From: Lachnospiraceae bacterium
Lineage (GTDB): Bacteria > Bacillota > Clostridia > Lachnospirales > Lachnospiraceae
Length of the DNA stretch: 9,377 nt
Reading direction: 5' to 3'
NCBI GenBank assembly: GCA_014804225.1
Contig: JAAVAF010000007.1
Location: 1 to 9,377, forward strand
The notes beneath the pieces are model-generated. The model made no database searches, was not told the DNA's origin, and saw only the letters and a list, made by a program, of their open reading frames with translations. The position numbers and the translations under genes are program-made. This document shows, one piece after another, positions 1-6,627 of this stretch; the first letter of the stretch is position 1, and every line of letters starts with the position of its first letter.

Positions 1-397
1 TCGGCGTACCCGTTGCATAAAGCATCGCAATCATTCTTGTAAACACATTATCCCGCGGAAACACGGCTGGTCTTAAATGATGCCCGTTTGGGTAAATCGC
101 TGATATAACAATAAAAACCGTCATACCCATCATCAAAAATCCTACCAGTTTTTCACTTTCTTCCCTATCTTTAATACACAGAAAGCACACGGTAAATGCC
201 ACATATCCAAACCACATCAGATATGGTATGATAAATATTTCACAAAACGGAATGTATGCATCAAGTCCAAACCGTATTTCATGCACCGCGCCGCCCCTCT
301 GCTCCAGATACGCAAATGCGATCAGGTAGAATACGGCATAAATACCCATTATAAACAGTGAACGATATTTCTGAATGAAACTCCATATATTCTTCAT
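1..397 (-). CDS. PAP2-like (phosphatidic acid phosphatase / inositolphosphotransferase type) membrane protein, N-terminal part
   Basis: This minus-strand reading frame is open from 397 to the left window edge, giving about 132 residues of an incomplete protein. The start chosen is the ATG at 395-397, because an AAGGGGAG ribosome site ends 6 nt upstream; an in-frame ATG at 401-403 is too close to that site. Three hydrophobic segments are visible at about residues 12-30, 50-75 and 84-103. The last visible residues (RPAVFPRDNVFTRMIAMLY, then ATGTP) resemble the stretch just before the catalytic histidine motif of PAP2-superfamily proteins of the Aur1/inositolphosphotransferase type. The catalytic residues themselves lie outside the window. 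The probable role is handling of lipid phosphates at the membrane. The family call is from remembered motif similarity; substrate is unknown. Confidence 0.6.
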   Translation of the reverse strand, partial: MKNIWSFIQKYRSLFIMGIYAVFYLIAFAYLEQRGGAVHEIRFGLDAYIPFCEIFIIPYLMWFGYVAFTVCFLCIKDREESEKLVGFLMMGMTVFIVISAIYPNGHHLRPAVFPRDNVFTRMIAMLYATGTP

Positions 398-439
398 AAT
401 CATCTCCCCTTGAGAAACATCTTTCATTTTCGAATCATT

Positions 440-468
440 ATTATATTGAATCATTAACATAAAGTCAA
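440..468 (-). promoter_or_regulatory. Sigma-A type promoter for the PAP2-like gene
   Basis: On the minus strand, TTGACT (463-468) and TATAAT (440-445) are separated by exactly 17 nt. This is 5/6 and 6/6 matches to the housekeeping consensus. Transcription would start near 433, leaving a leader of about 35 nt before the ATG at 397. Confidence 0.75.
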
Positions 469-568
469 TTTTGATAAACTACAAATTTTTTTCGTATTTA
501 TTGGCTTTTATAGTCAATTTTACTGAATCGAAATGGTATATTTTTCTGTCTTTTTCATAAAATGGTAT

Positions 569-597
569 TTGATTATATTGTGAATCTGTATTATACT
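569..597 (+). promoter_or_regulatory. Sigma-A type promoter for the PHP-domain gene
   Basis: TTGATT (569-574) and TATACT (592-597) lie 17 nt apart, with 4/6 and 5/6 consensus matches. The predicted start near 604 leaves about 38 nt of leader before the ATG at 642. Two copies of AAATGGTAT (531-539 and 560-568) lie directly upstream of the -35 box and could bind a regulator. Confidence 0.6.
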
Positions 598-641
598 TAA
601 TATGTTTCGTGGGTCTTTACAATTTTAGGGGGAACGATTAC

Positions 642-1427
642 ATGAAAACGAATATAAAATTTGATATGCACTGTCATACGAAAGAAGGCTCGCTTGACGG
701 CAAAGTATCAATTGAGGAATATATTAAGCTTTTGAAATCACAAGGCTTTAGCGGTATGCTTGTCACCGACCATGATTCTTACAACGGTTTTCGCTATTAC
801 AGGGATAACTTGAAGGAAACGCTCAAAAATTTCGTCGTATTAAAGGGAATCGAATATGATACGATTGACGCGGGGCACATTTTGGTGATACTGCCCGAGC
901 ATGTAAAGCTGCCAATTATGGAGTGTAGAGGACTTCCGGTAAAGATTTTAATCGACATTGTTCACAAATACGGCGGTATCTTAGGTCCTGCCCATCCGTG
1001 CGGTGAACGACATTTAAGTTTCACACGCACGCGTGCATACAAGAAAAATCCACATATTATGAAAGACTTTGATTTTCTGGAAGCGTTTAACGCTTGTGAA
1101 ACGGTCAAGTCCAATATGGAAGCAAGACGGCTTGCGTTTGAATATAGGCTGCCCATGCTTGGAGGCAGCGACTCACACAGCCTGGAGTGCGTTGGCACGG
1201 CATATACGGCATTTGGGGAACCAATTGCAACGGAATCCGACTTGATCAACTATATGAAAGAGAAGAAAACAGTCGACTACGGCGGCGTTTATTATCAAGG
1301 CACTGTCAAAGACAAAATCGGCATCTTCAATCATGTCCTTGTCGAAGGCTTCTGGTTCTACAACCACTTTGCCAGTCTTTACAGAGGGCATAAAAGAAGA
1401 GCTGCGCTTGCGCTGCTAAAACAATAA
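642..1427 (+). CDS. PHP-domain metal-dependent phosphoesterase
   Basis: This encodes a 261-aa cytoplasmic protein. The ATG at 642 is preferred over the upstream in-frame ATG at 609 because AGGGGG ends about 9 nt before it and the PHP motif then begins at its usual distance from the N-terminus. The metal-binding motifs of the PHP fold appear in order: HCH (H10, H12), TDHD (D43, H44), GIEY (E71), GHIL (H79), PAHP (H118) and GGSDSHS (D177, H179). Such proteins hydrolyse phosphoester bonds with two or three divalent metals. Relatives include the TrpH/RNase AM 5'-3' nucleases and nucleotide phosphatases, histidinol phosphatase and polymerase PHP domains. The C-terminal 60 residues are not a domain I recognise. 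It is transcribed alone, and its neighbours give no clue to the substrate. The family call is secure; the activity is open. Confidence 0.85.
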   Translation: MKTNIKFDMHCHTKEGSLDGKVSIEEYIKLLKSQGFSGMLVTDHDSYNGFRYYRDNLKETLKNFVVLKGIEYDTIDAGHILVILPEHVKLPIMECRGLPVKILIDIVHKYGGILGPAHPCGERHLSFTRTRAYKKNPHIMKDFDFLEAFNACETVKSNMEARRLAFEYRLPMLGGSDSHSLECVGTAYTAFGEPIATESDLINYMKEKKTVDYGGVYYQGTVKDKIGIFNHVLVEGFWFYNHFASLYRGHKRRAALALLKQ

Positions 1428-1437
1428 TTACAGTCAA

Positions 1438-1464
1438 AAGGACACGCTTAGATCTCGTGTCCTT
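1438..1464. terminator. Bidirectional intrinsic terminator between the PHP gene and the cheD unit
   Basis: A perfect 9-bp stem, AAGGACACG (1438-1446) and CGTGTCCTT (1456-1464), encloses a 9-nt loop. On the plus strand it is followed by TCTTTT, ending the PHP transcript 10 nt after its stop. On the minus strand the hairpin is followed by TTG and contains the last codons and stop of the small gene, so it may serve both convergent units. Confidence 0.7.
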
Positions 1465-1645
1465 CTTTTAATCTTCCCGTATGTACTTCCATCAGCTTAT
1501 TTCTGTAATCATCATCCATAATCACCTGCTCGAGAGTATCCATGTCCCCCTCTTCCCAGAGTGTTTTTAAAAGCTCGTTGTAGCTCTTTATGATGTTACG
1601 TTCCAAAATCTGCATTTCATTTAATTCCTTCTTTTCTTGTTCCAT
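1448..1645 (-). CDS. Small acidic hypothetical protein downstream of cheD
   Basis: This 65-aa frame has a very strong ribosome site, AGGAGGGG (1650-1657), about 6 nt before its ATG, so it is almost certainly translated. It starts 32 nt after the cheD stop and is probably co-transcribed with it. The product is rich in Glu, Lys, Asp and Leu, has no membrane segment, signal peptide or cysteine, and looks mostly helical (residues 1-30 could form an amphipathic or coiled-coil helix). I do not recognise the family. The link to cheD suggests a signalling or chemotaxis accessory role, but only from position. Its last codons form one arm of the terminator hairpin. Confidence 0.75.
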   Translation of the reverse strand: MEQEKKELNEMQILERNIIKSYNELLKTLWEEGDMDTLEQVIMDDDYRNKLMEVHTGRLKEGHEI

Positions 1646-1677
1646 AGTACCCCTCCTATCTTAATTTATACAGCATT

Positions 1678-2208
1678 TTACAGTACCCTGTCCGTCATTC
1701 CCGCCGTTATGATGCGCAAAGCGCCCGTTGTCGTGTCAAATATCAATGTACGCGGGTGATGCCCTCCAACCTCCTCCGCAAGTATGGGAATTCCAAGCTC
1801 CCACAGTTTCTTTCTGACTGCATCCGCATTCTGCGACGAAATATCAGAAGCCTCCATATCGCCTATACAGGCAATCATATGCGCGCCTCCCGCAATCTTT
1901 GCCATAAGCCGCTTTCTCTCTGCCCCTCTTTGCACAAGTGTATGCACAAGCTCGTCAATCCCTGCATCCGCATATTTTGCCAAATTCACCATACCATGAT
2001 GCACCGTATCGTCAAATCCGTTATGTACATACTGCGGCAGCATAATATGTAACAGCCCGCCAATTCTCGTTTCCGGATCCCACATAGCAATCCCTATACA
2101 AGAACCTAAATCTCTTGTAATCAGCTTGTTTCTTCCGTTTGTTACTTTATAGTCGCCCATCCCCACAGTGATCATACTGTTTAGTTCCTGCAGTGTAAGA
2201 CTTGACAC
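1678..2208 (-). CDS. cheD: CheD, chemoreceptor glutamine deamidase
   Basis: CheD converts specific glutamines of chemoreceptors to glutamate, and in Bacillus-type systems also interacts with the phosphatase CheC in adaptation. The catalytic signature is present: LITRDLGSC with Thr31 and Cys37, and GGLLHIMLP with His54. The T-to-C and C-to-H spacings of 6 and 17 residues equal those of the Thermotoga maritima triad (T21, C27, H44). The AKIAGGA motif follows. The start chosen is the GTG at 2206-2208, giving 176 aa, because a perfect GGAGGT (2218-2223) lies 9 nt upstream. The ATG at 2241 has no ribosome site, and the ATG at 2175 has only AGGA. No other chemotaxis gene is in view, so cheD is apart from any che/fli cluster here, accompanied only by the small gene downstream. 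Confidence 0.93.
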   Translation of the reverse strand: MSSLTLQELNSMITVGMGDYKVTNGRNKLITRDLGSCIGIAMWDPETRIGGLLHIMLPQYVHNGFDDTVHHGMVNLAKYADAGIDELVHTLVQRGAERKRLMAKIAGGAHMIACIGDMEASDISSQNADAVRKKLWELGIPILAEEVGGHHPRTLIFDTTTGALRIITAGMTDRVL

Positions 2209-2217
2209 GGCTATTCT

Positions 2218-2223
2218 ACCTCC
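2218..2223 (-). promoter_or_regulatory. Ribosome binding site that fixes the cheD start at a GTG
   Basis: The minus strand reads GGAGGT, followed by 9 nt and GTG (2206-2208). This is the best ribosome site in the cheD 5' region and argues against the two ATG candidates at 2241 and 2175. Confidence 0.75.
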
Positions 2224-2270
2224 GACCTGCTTGCAATACATTTTTATCAGATATTTTTTTCATTTTAGTA

Positions 2271-2299
2271 TTGGAATATCTGTCAATTTATTTTATCAT
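2271..2299 (+). promoter_or_regulatory. Candidate promoter for the GGDEF gene
   Basis: TTGGAA (2271-2276) and TATCAT (2294-2299) are spaced 17 nt apart, with 4/6 and 5/6 matches to the sigma-A consensus. A start near 2306 would give a leader of about 64 nt that contains an uninterrupted run of 12 T (2320-2331) and the AGGTG ribosome site just before the ATG at 2370. It lies in the 161-nt gap shared with the divergent cheD. Confidence 0.5.
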
Positions 2300-2369
2300 A
2301 GATAGAGACATGTTTCCAGTTTTTTTTTTTTATTTAGTTATAGAGATTACAGAATTAGCAGGTGCATAA

Positions 2370-4055
2370 ATGAATAAAAAGATCAAAACACATATCAATA
2401 TTTTAAGAACGCATATTTCTAATATTGCCTTTTATATCGCCTTTGCCCTTACGCTATGGGGAATTGTAATACATCTTCTTTCTGTTGACAAATATGACGT
2501 TTTATCCCTTTCCGACAACTGGACAGACGAAACAAATACCGTCTGCTCCCTTTCCGATTTTAACAGATATGACGATACAGCCAATGTTTTTTTGCCGCAA
2601 CGCGTTTATTACACACTCGATTCCATAAAAACCAGCACTACGTTGGTTTTTCGCGCGCGAAGCTGTTATGTCAATCTGTATGAAAATGATACGTTGATTC
2701 ATGAAGATTACCGCATCAACTCGCCCCTCTACGGCGCGTCGCCGGGAAGCCGCTGGCATTTGGTTTCGCTGGACGCCTCCGAAACGCCTGTAACACTATG
2801 CCTTGAAGTCACGGCTTGTTATACCAATTCTCATGGTTTGATTGACAATATTTATCTGGGAAATACACAAGATATTTATCAGAAAATCACATCCAAACGT
2901 ATTTTCGGTTTTATTGTTAGCGCTTTTTTGTATATCTGCGGTTTTGTCATTATTCTGCTCTATTTTTATATGCGTCAAAAACACAAGGCAGGGAAGGATT
3001 TGCTCTATCTTGGATTTGCCACATTTTTCTCCGCACAATGGACAAGCGCAGAGTCGCTTTTGTGGCAGCTTTTTTGGGGACATTCTGAACTGATTCATCT
3101 GTTAAGTTACACGGCACTTGCCGCAATTCCGCTCTCTTACGGTATGCTGGCATATTATCGTTTAAAAGGAAAGCCGCGAATCTTTTCCGGCATCTATAGC
3201 TTTATAAGCGCGCTCATACTAATCGCAGTAGCCGTCCTACAAGTATTCGGCATCTTAGAATTCCACTATTCGCTGGTTCTTGTGCACATATTACTTGTCA
3301 TTTTAATTCCGCTTATGGTGCCGTTAGTGCTTAGTTACACGGACAGCAACAGCCACCAGTCGCAAAAACTGATTATCTTCCCGCTGCTTGCAATCCTCAT
3401 TGTGTGTATTGCAGTGCCTTTGATCGAATATATTCTTGGAAGCTACAGCAATTACTCCTTCTATGTCCGTATCGCGCTGTTAAGCTTCCTGCTCTGCCTG
3501 ATTGTATATCAGTTTAATCAAATTGTGACGACCTTCTCAAAGGGTATGAAAGCAGATATGCTGCATGACCTTGCACTGACGGATCATCTGACGGGACTGT
3601 ATAACCGCACAGCGTTCAATGAGCATACACCGGAATATAATCATATTATTGACAGCTTTTCACCGCTCGGAGTCATACAGTTTGATGTCAATAATCTCAA
3701 AAAGGTCAATGATACGCTCGGTCATGAGAAGGGTGATCAGATGATAAAAGCAGTTGCCGACGGCTTAAAGCACGCCTTTGGCGAATACGGTGACATCTGC
3801 TTTTCTTACCGAACAGGCGGCGATGAATTTCTCACAATCATCAATTCCATCAATGCCGATGAAATTTATCATACCTGTATCAAACGGCTGATGGCATATT
3901 GTGACGAATTTAACAAACAGCCTGACCTTGGCTTTACTCTTGTTATCGCGCATGGATATGTTTCTACGAAAGGCAATACGACATTGACCGAAGCAATGGA
4001 GGAGGCAGATGTACTGATGTATGAAAACAAACGAAAACTAAAAGGATTAGCGTAA
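2370..4055 (+). CDS. 7TMR-DISM type membrane diguanylate cyclase (GGDEF)
   Basis: This 561-aa membrane signalling protein probably makes cyclic di-GMP from two GTP. The layout is: a short cytoplasmic tail; TM helix at about 19-37; an extracytoplasmic, probably beta-rich domain at about 40-175 in the place of a 7TMR-DISM sensor domain; seven hydrophobic helices from about 177 to 390; and a GGDEF domain from about 400 to the end. The cyclase domain has the entry motif LTDHLTGLYNR (403-413), the metal and substrate motif FDVNNLKKVND (438-448) and an intact GGDEF (483-487). The RxxD inhibitory site, expected 9 to 6 residues before GGDEF, is absent: those positions are Gly474 and Cys477. No EAL domain follows. 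The start ATG has AGGTG 5 nt upstream. It is a single-gene unit divergent from cheD, which suggests but does not prove a motility link. Confidence 0.9.
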   Translation: MNKKIKTHINILRTHISNIAFYIAFALTLWGIVIHLLSVDKYDVLSLSDNWTDETNTVCSLSDFNRYDDTANVFLPQRVYYTLDSIKTSTTLVFRARSCYVNLYENDTLIHEDYRINSPLYGASPGSRWHLVSLDASETPVTLCLEVTACYTNSHGLIDNIYLGNTQDIYQKITSKRIFGFIVSAFLYICGFVIILLYFYMRQKHKAGKDLLYLGFATFFSAQWTSAESLLWQLFWGHSELIHLLSYTALAAIPLSYGMLAYYRLKGKPRIFSGIYSFISALILIAVAVLQVFGILEFHYSLVLVHILLVILIPLMVPLVLSYTDSNSHQSQKLIIFPLLAILIVCIAVPLIEYILGSYSNYSFYVRIALLSFLLCLIVYQFNQIVTTFSKGMKADMLHDLALTDHLTGLYNRTAFNEHTPEYNHIIDSFSPLGVIQFDVNNLKKVNDTLGHEKGDQMIKAVADGLKHAFGEYGDICFSYRTGGDEFLTIINSINADEIYHTCIKRLMAYCDEFNKQPDLGFTLVIAHGYVSTKGNTTLTEAMEEADVLMYENKRKLKGLA

Positions 4056-4067
4056 TCCATAAACGCA

Positions 4068-4101
4068 AAAGAAGTGGAAAACCCACGTTCTCCGCTTCTT
4101 T
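4068..4101. terminator. Bidirectional terminator between the GGDEF gene and the fatty-acid operon
   Basis: The arms AAAGAAGTGGA (4068-4078) and TCCGCTTCTTT (4091-4101) form an 11-bp stem with one T/G wobble and a 12-nt loop. Read plus, it closes the GGDEF transcript 12 nt after its stop and is followed by a T-rich stretch. Read minus, it overlaps the marR stop codon (4100-4102) and runs into CTTCTTTTG, so it likely ends the fatty-acid operon. Confidence 0.75.
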
Positions 4102-4540
4102 ATATTTGTGTCAAAAAGTCATTGAGATTGAGCAATCCCTTCATGATGACCTTCATTTCCTCTTCATTCAAATCCTTTACAATCGATTTTATCATTTTCT
4201 TATGGAAATCTCTATGATGAAAAAATGCTTTTCTGCCCTTCTCGGTGAGCACCACCAAAACGACACGTTTGTCATTTTTACTACGCTTGCGGGTAATGTA
4301 TTCCTTCTTCTCCAAGCTGTTCATATTGGTTGTAAGCGTCCCGACTGTAACGCCAAGCCGCGACGCAATCTCGGACATACGGCGCGGTTCATCAATCCCG
4401 ATCGCCTCGACGATATGCATATCATTATTCGTAATATCACTGAATTCCTCTGTGATGATTGCCCGTTCCTCCATGTCCATCATATTATTGAAAATCTTAA
4501 CAAGCAATTCATTTAAGGTTCTGTTTGTTTCCTTTCCCAT
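4100..4540 (-). CDS. MarR-family regulator, FabT-like, of fatty-acid synthesis
   Basis: A 146-aa winged helix-turn-helix repressor-type protein. Its N-terminal helix (NELLVKIFNNMMDMEE, residues 10-25), the helix-turn-helix from about 53 to 79 (MSEIASRLGVTVGTLT then LEKKEYI), and the wing with DKR (90-92) match the MarR layout. FabT proteins sense long-chain acyl-ACP and repress fab genes, and a MarR gene is standard in clostridial and streptococcal fab clusters. The start at 4540 gives the usual family length; its ribosome site is weak (GGTG). Another in-frame ATG at 4607-4609 would add 23 residues and overlap fabH; it has GGAG 12 nt upstream and is not excluded. With the chosen start the gap to fabH is 40 nt. 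The gene is last in the operon, unlike the usual first position. Calling it fabT itself is inference. Confidence 0.85.
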   Translation of the reverse strand: MGKETNRTLNELLVKIFNNMMDMEERAIITEEFSDITNNDMHIVEAIGIDEPRRMSEIASRLGVTVGTLTTNMNSLEKKEYITRKRSKNDKRVVLVVLTEKGRKAFFHHRDFHKKMIKSIVKDLNEEEMKVIMKGLLNLNDFLTQI

Positions 4541-4580
4541 ATATGCACCAAATCCAATTCTGATTTTTGGGGTAATCTGT

Positions 4581-5579
4581 TTATCCCCAGACAAGTATGC
4601 TTGCTCCATATGTAAGTCCCGCTCCAAAACCTGATAACACAAGTCGGTCACCTTTCTTTATTTTTCCGTCCCGATTCAACTCATCGAGCAATACGGGAAT
4701 CGTTGCCGATGACATATTGCCGATACGGTCTAAATTCATCGGAAACTTTGCGATATCTGCCTTCAGACGCTTTGCCACAGACTCAATAATACGTACATTT
4801 GCCTGATGCAGCACAAACAGGTCAACGTCATCAACTGTGAGATTTGCCTTGTCTAACGCCTCCTTGATGCAAGCAGGTACCTGTCTTGTCGCAAATTTAT
4901 AGACCTCCTGTCCGTTCATATAAACATAAGGCTTTATCGTTTCCGTTTCCTTGAAATATGGATTGGAAACCGTTCTCTCCGCACACGCAAGCACCATGCC
5001 CTTTGTGCCGTCTGAGCCCATTACCATTTCCTCAATTCCCGCTGTTCTGCCGTTTGCACAAACCTCGTCCGCTTCTGTTTTCTCGATAAAGGCTGCACCC
5101 GCTCCGTCGCCGAAAAGCACACAAGTAGAACGATCTGTCCAGTCGATTAACTTCGAAAGCACCTCACTGCCAACAATCAAAGCATTTTGATACAGTCCTG
5201 TTTGCAAATATGCATACGCAGTATTTAACGCAAACAAAAAACCAGAACACGCTGCGTTTAAGTCAAATGCCACCGCCTGATGCGCTCCGATCGCGCTCTG
5301 CACCTGACACGCACAGCACGGAAGCAAAAGCTCCGGAGAACAGGTTGCCACCAAAATTAAATCGACCTCCTCTGCGTCCTTTCCTGCCATGGTAAGCGCC
5401 TCGGCACACGCCTTTGCAGCCAATGAGGATACCGTATCACCAGTCGATATTCTGCGCTCTGCAATCCCCGTACGTCCGCGTATCCACTCATCAGAAGTGT
5501 CTACAAGCTTTGCCATATCAAAATTCGTCACTGTTTTCTCAGGCAGAGCACGTCCCGTACCTGTTATTTTTATTGTCAT
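4581..5579 (-). CDS. fabH: Beta-ketoacyl-ACP synthase III
   Basis: FabH starts fatty-acid chains by condensing an acyl-CoA primer with malonyl-ACP. The 332-aa protein has the full thiolase-fold catalytic triad: Cys111 in DLNAACSGF, His258 in LHQANVRI and Asn288 in GNMSSATIP. The N-terminal TSDEWIRGRTGI and C-terminal SGFGAGLTYG motifs are also typical. The ATG at 5577-5579 shares one base with the upstream gene's stop (TAATG), and GGAGG (5590-5594) lies 10 nt before it inside that gene, so translation is probably coupled. A run of cysteines (CCAC, residues 88-91) is noticeable but not a known functional site. Confidence 0.96.
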   Translation of the reverse strand: MTIKITGTGRALPEKTVTNFDMAKLVDTSDEWIRGRTGIAERRISTGDTVSSLAAKACAEALTMAGKDAEEVDLILVATCSPELLLPCCACQVQSAIGAHQAVAFDLNAACSGFLFALNTAYAYLQTGLYQNALIVGSEVLSKLIDWTDRSTCVLFGDGAGAAFIEKTEADEVCANGRTAGIEEMVMGSDGTKGMVLACAERTVSNPYFKETETIKPYVYMNGQEVYKFATRQVPACIKEALDKANLTVDDVDLFVLHQANVRIIESVAKRLKADIAKFPMNLDRIGNMSSATIPVLLDELNRDGKIKKGDRLVLSGFGAGLTYGASILVWG

Positions 5580-6616
5580 TATGAAAATTCCTCCATTATA
5601 TCGGCTACTGTTTCAATTTTGTCCGCACGGAAAGCATTACTGCCGCAGAAAACCAAGCCTTCATCCAGATTGCCCTTCACGGCATTGATCAACGCCTCCG
5701 TGATGCAATAAGGCGTTGTTTTCGGGTCACAAGTGCTCACACACTGTCTGCACCCTCTCATAAAGCGCTCTCCTGCTTTTACTTTATCCAAAAACGCATT
5801 ATGTATCGCACGTCCCGGCATTCCCACAGGACTTTTCACGATCACAATATCTTCTTTTTTCGCATCAATATATGCCTGCTTATATGCGTCCGATGCATCA
5901 CATTCCTTTGTGGTAACAAAGCGCGTCGCTACCTGAACCGCCTTTGCTCCCATCGCCAAATAGTGCTCCATATCTGCGCGCTCATAGACGCCCCCTGCCA
6001 CTGCGACAGGTACCTCCATCTCGTCTGCAAGCGCTATAATCTCCTTGATTTCCGCATCATAGTCCTTTGTCTTGTCAACTGTATAGGCTTCTATTTCCTC
6101 CGTGCTAAAACCCAAATGCCCGCCTGCCGTCGGTCCCTCAATCACGACCAAATCCGGTTTTCTGTCATACTTTTTCTTCCAATACTTTGCAATGACGGAC
6201 AGTGATTTTTTGCTTGACACGATTGGCGCAATCTTCGCATCACCCGAAACTGCGGGAAGCGTCATCGGAAGTCCCGCACCGGATATGACAAGATCAACAC
6301 CTGCCTTCACTGCCGCCTTTACATATTCCTCATAGCGTTTTGTTGCTACCATGATATTGACACCGATGATGCCACCCTTGGCAATTGCTCTTGCTTTTTT
6401 AATCTCTTCACCAATCGCCTTCAGATTGCACTCAATCGGATTCTTGTCAAAATCCGGATCACGGTAGCCAATTTGCGCCGTAGAAATCACACCGATTCCG
6501 CCCGCCGCCGCAACTGCTCCCGACAGCCCGGAAAGACTCACACCGACACCCATACCACCTTGTATCAAAGGAATACGGGCTATGAGGTTGCCGATTTTCA
6601 ACTCATTTATAATCAT
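5579..6616 (-). CDS. FabK / nitronate-monooxygenase family FMN flavoprotein, probable enoyl-ACP reductase
   Basis: A 345-aa TIM-barrel flavoprotein of the 2-nitropropane dioxygenase superfamily, which includes FabK, the FMN enoyl-ACP reductase that completes each elongation cycle. Family features are the N-terminal QGGMGVGVSLSGL flavin region (19-31), GVNIM, GAGLP, the EGPTAGGHLGF motif with the probable catalytic His167, AGGV and AVQVATRFV near the phosphate site. It differs from Streptococcus-type FabK: it carries a C-terminal cysteine cluster, C289-x2-C292-x3-C296-x7-C304, followed by a conserved-looking FCGSNAFR segment. It starts 11 nt after accDA, with AAGAGG overlapping that gene's stop codon, and overlaps fabH by one base. 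Operon context supports a fatty-acid role, but fab clusters usually also carry a fabK next to acpP, outside this window, so this could be a second paralog with another substrate. Confidence 0.8.
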   Translation of the reverse strand: MIINELKIGNLIARIPLIQGGMGVGVSLSGLSGAVAAAGGIGVISTAQIGYRDPDFDKNPIECNLKAIGEEIKKARAIAKGGIIGVNIMVATKRYEEYVKAAVKAGVDLVISGAGLPMTLPAVSGDAKIAPIVSSKKSLSVIAKYWKKKYDRKPDLVVIEGPTAGGHLGFSTEEIEAYTVDKTKDYDAEIKEIIALADEMEVPVAVAGGVYERADMEHYLAMGAKAVQVATRFVTTKECDASDAYKQAYIDAKKEDIVIVKSPVGMPGRAIHNAFLDKVKAGERFMRGCRQCVSTCDPKTTPYCITEALINAVKGNLDEGLVFCGSNAFRADKIETVADIMEEFS

Positions 6617-6627
6617 TTCTTTACCTC

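Noticed and set aside
2247..2286. Possible cheD promoter on the minus strand: TTGACA (2281-2286) with TAAAAT, or a sigma-D-like TAAA...CTGATAA
   Set aside because: The sigma-A spacing is only 13 nt and the sigma-D-like spacing is about 3 nt too short, so neither is convincing.
4106..4634. Plus-strand frames of 129 and 136 codons opposite marR
   Set aside because: They lie wholly antisense to a well-supported MarR gene and show no recognisable motifs.
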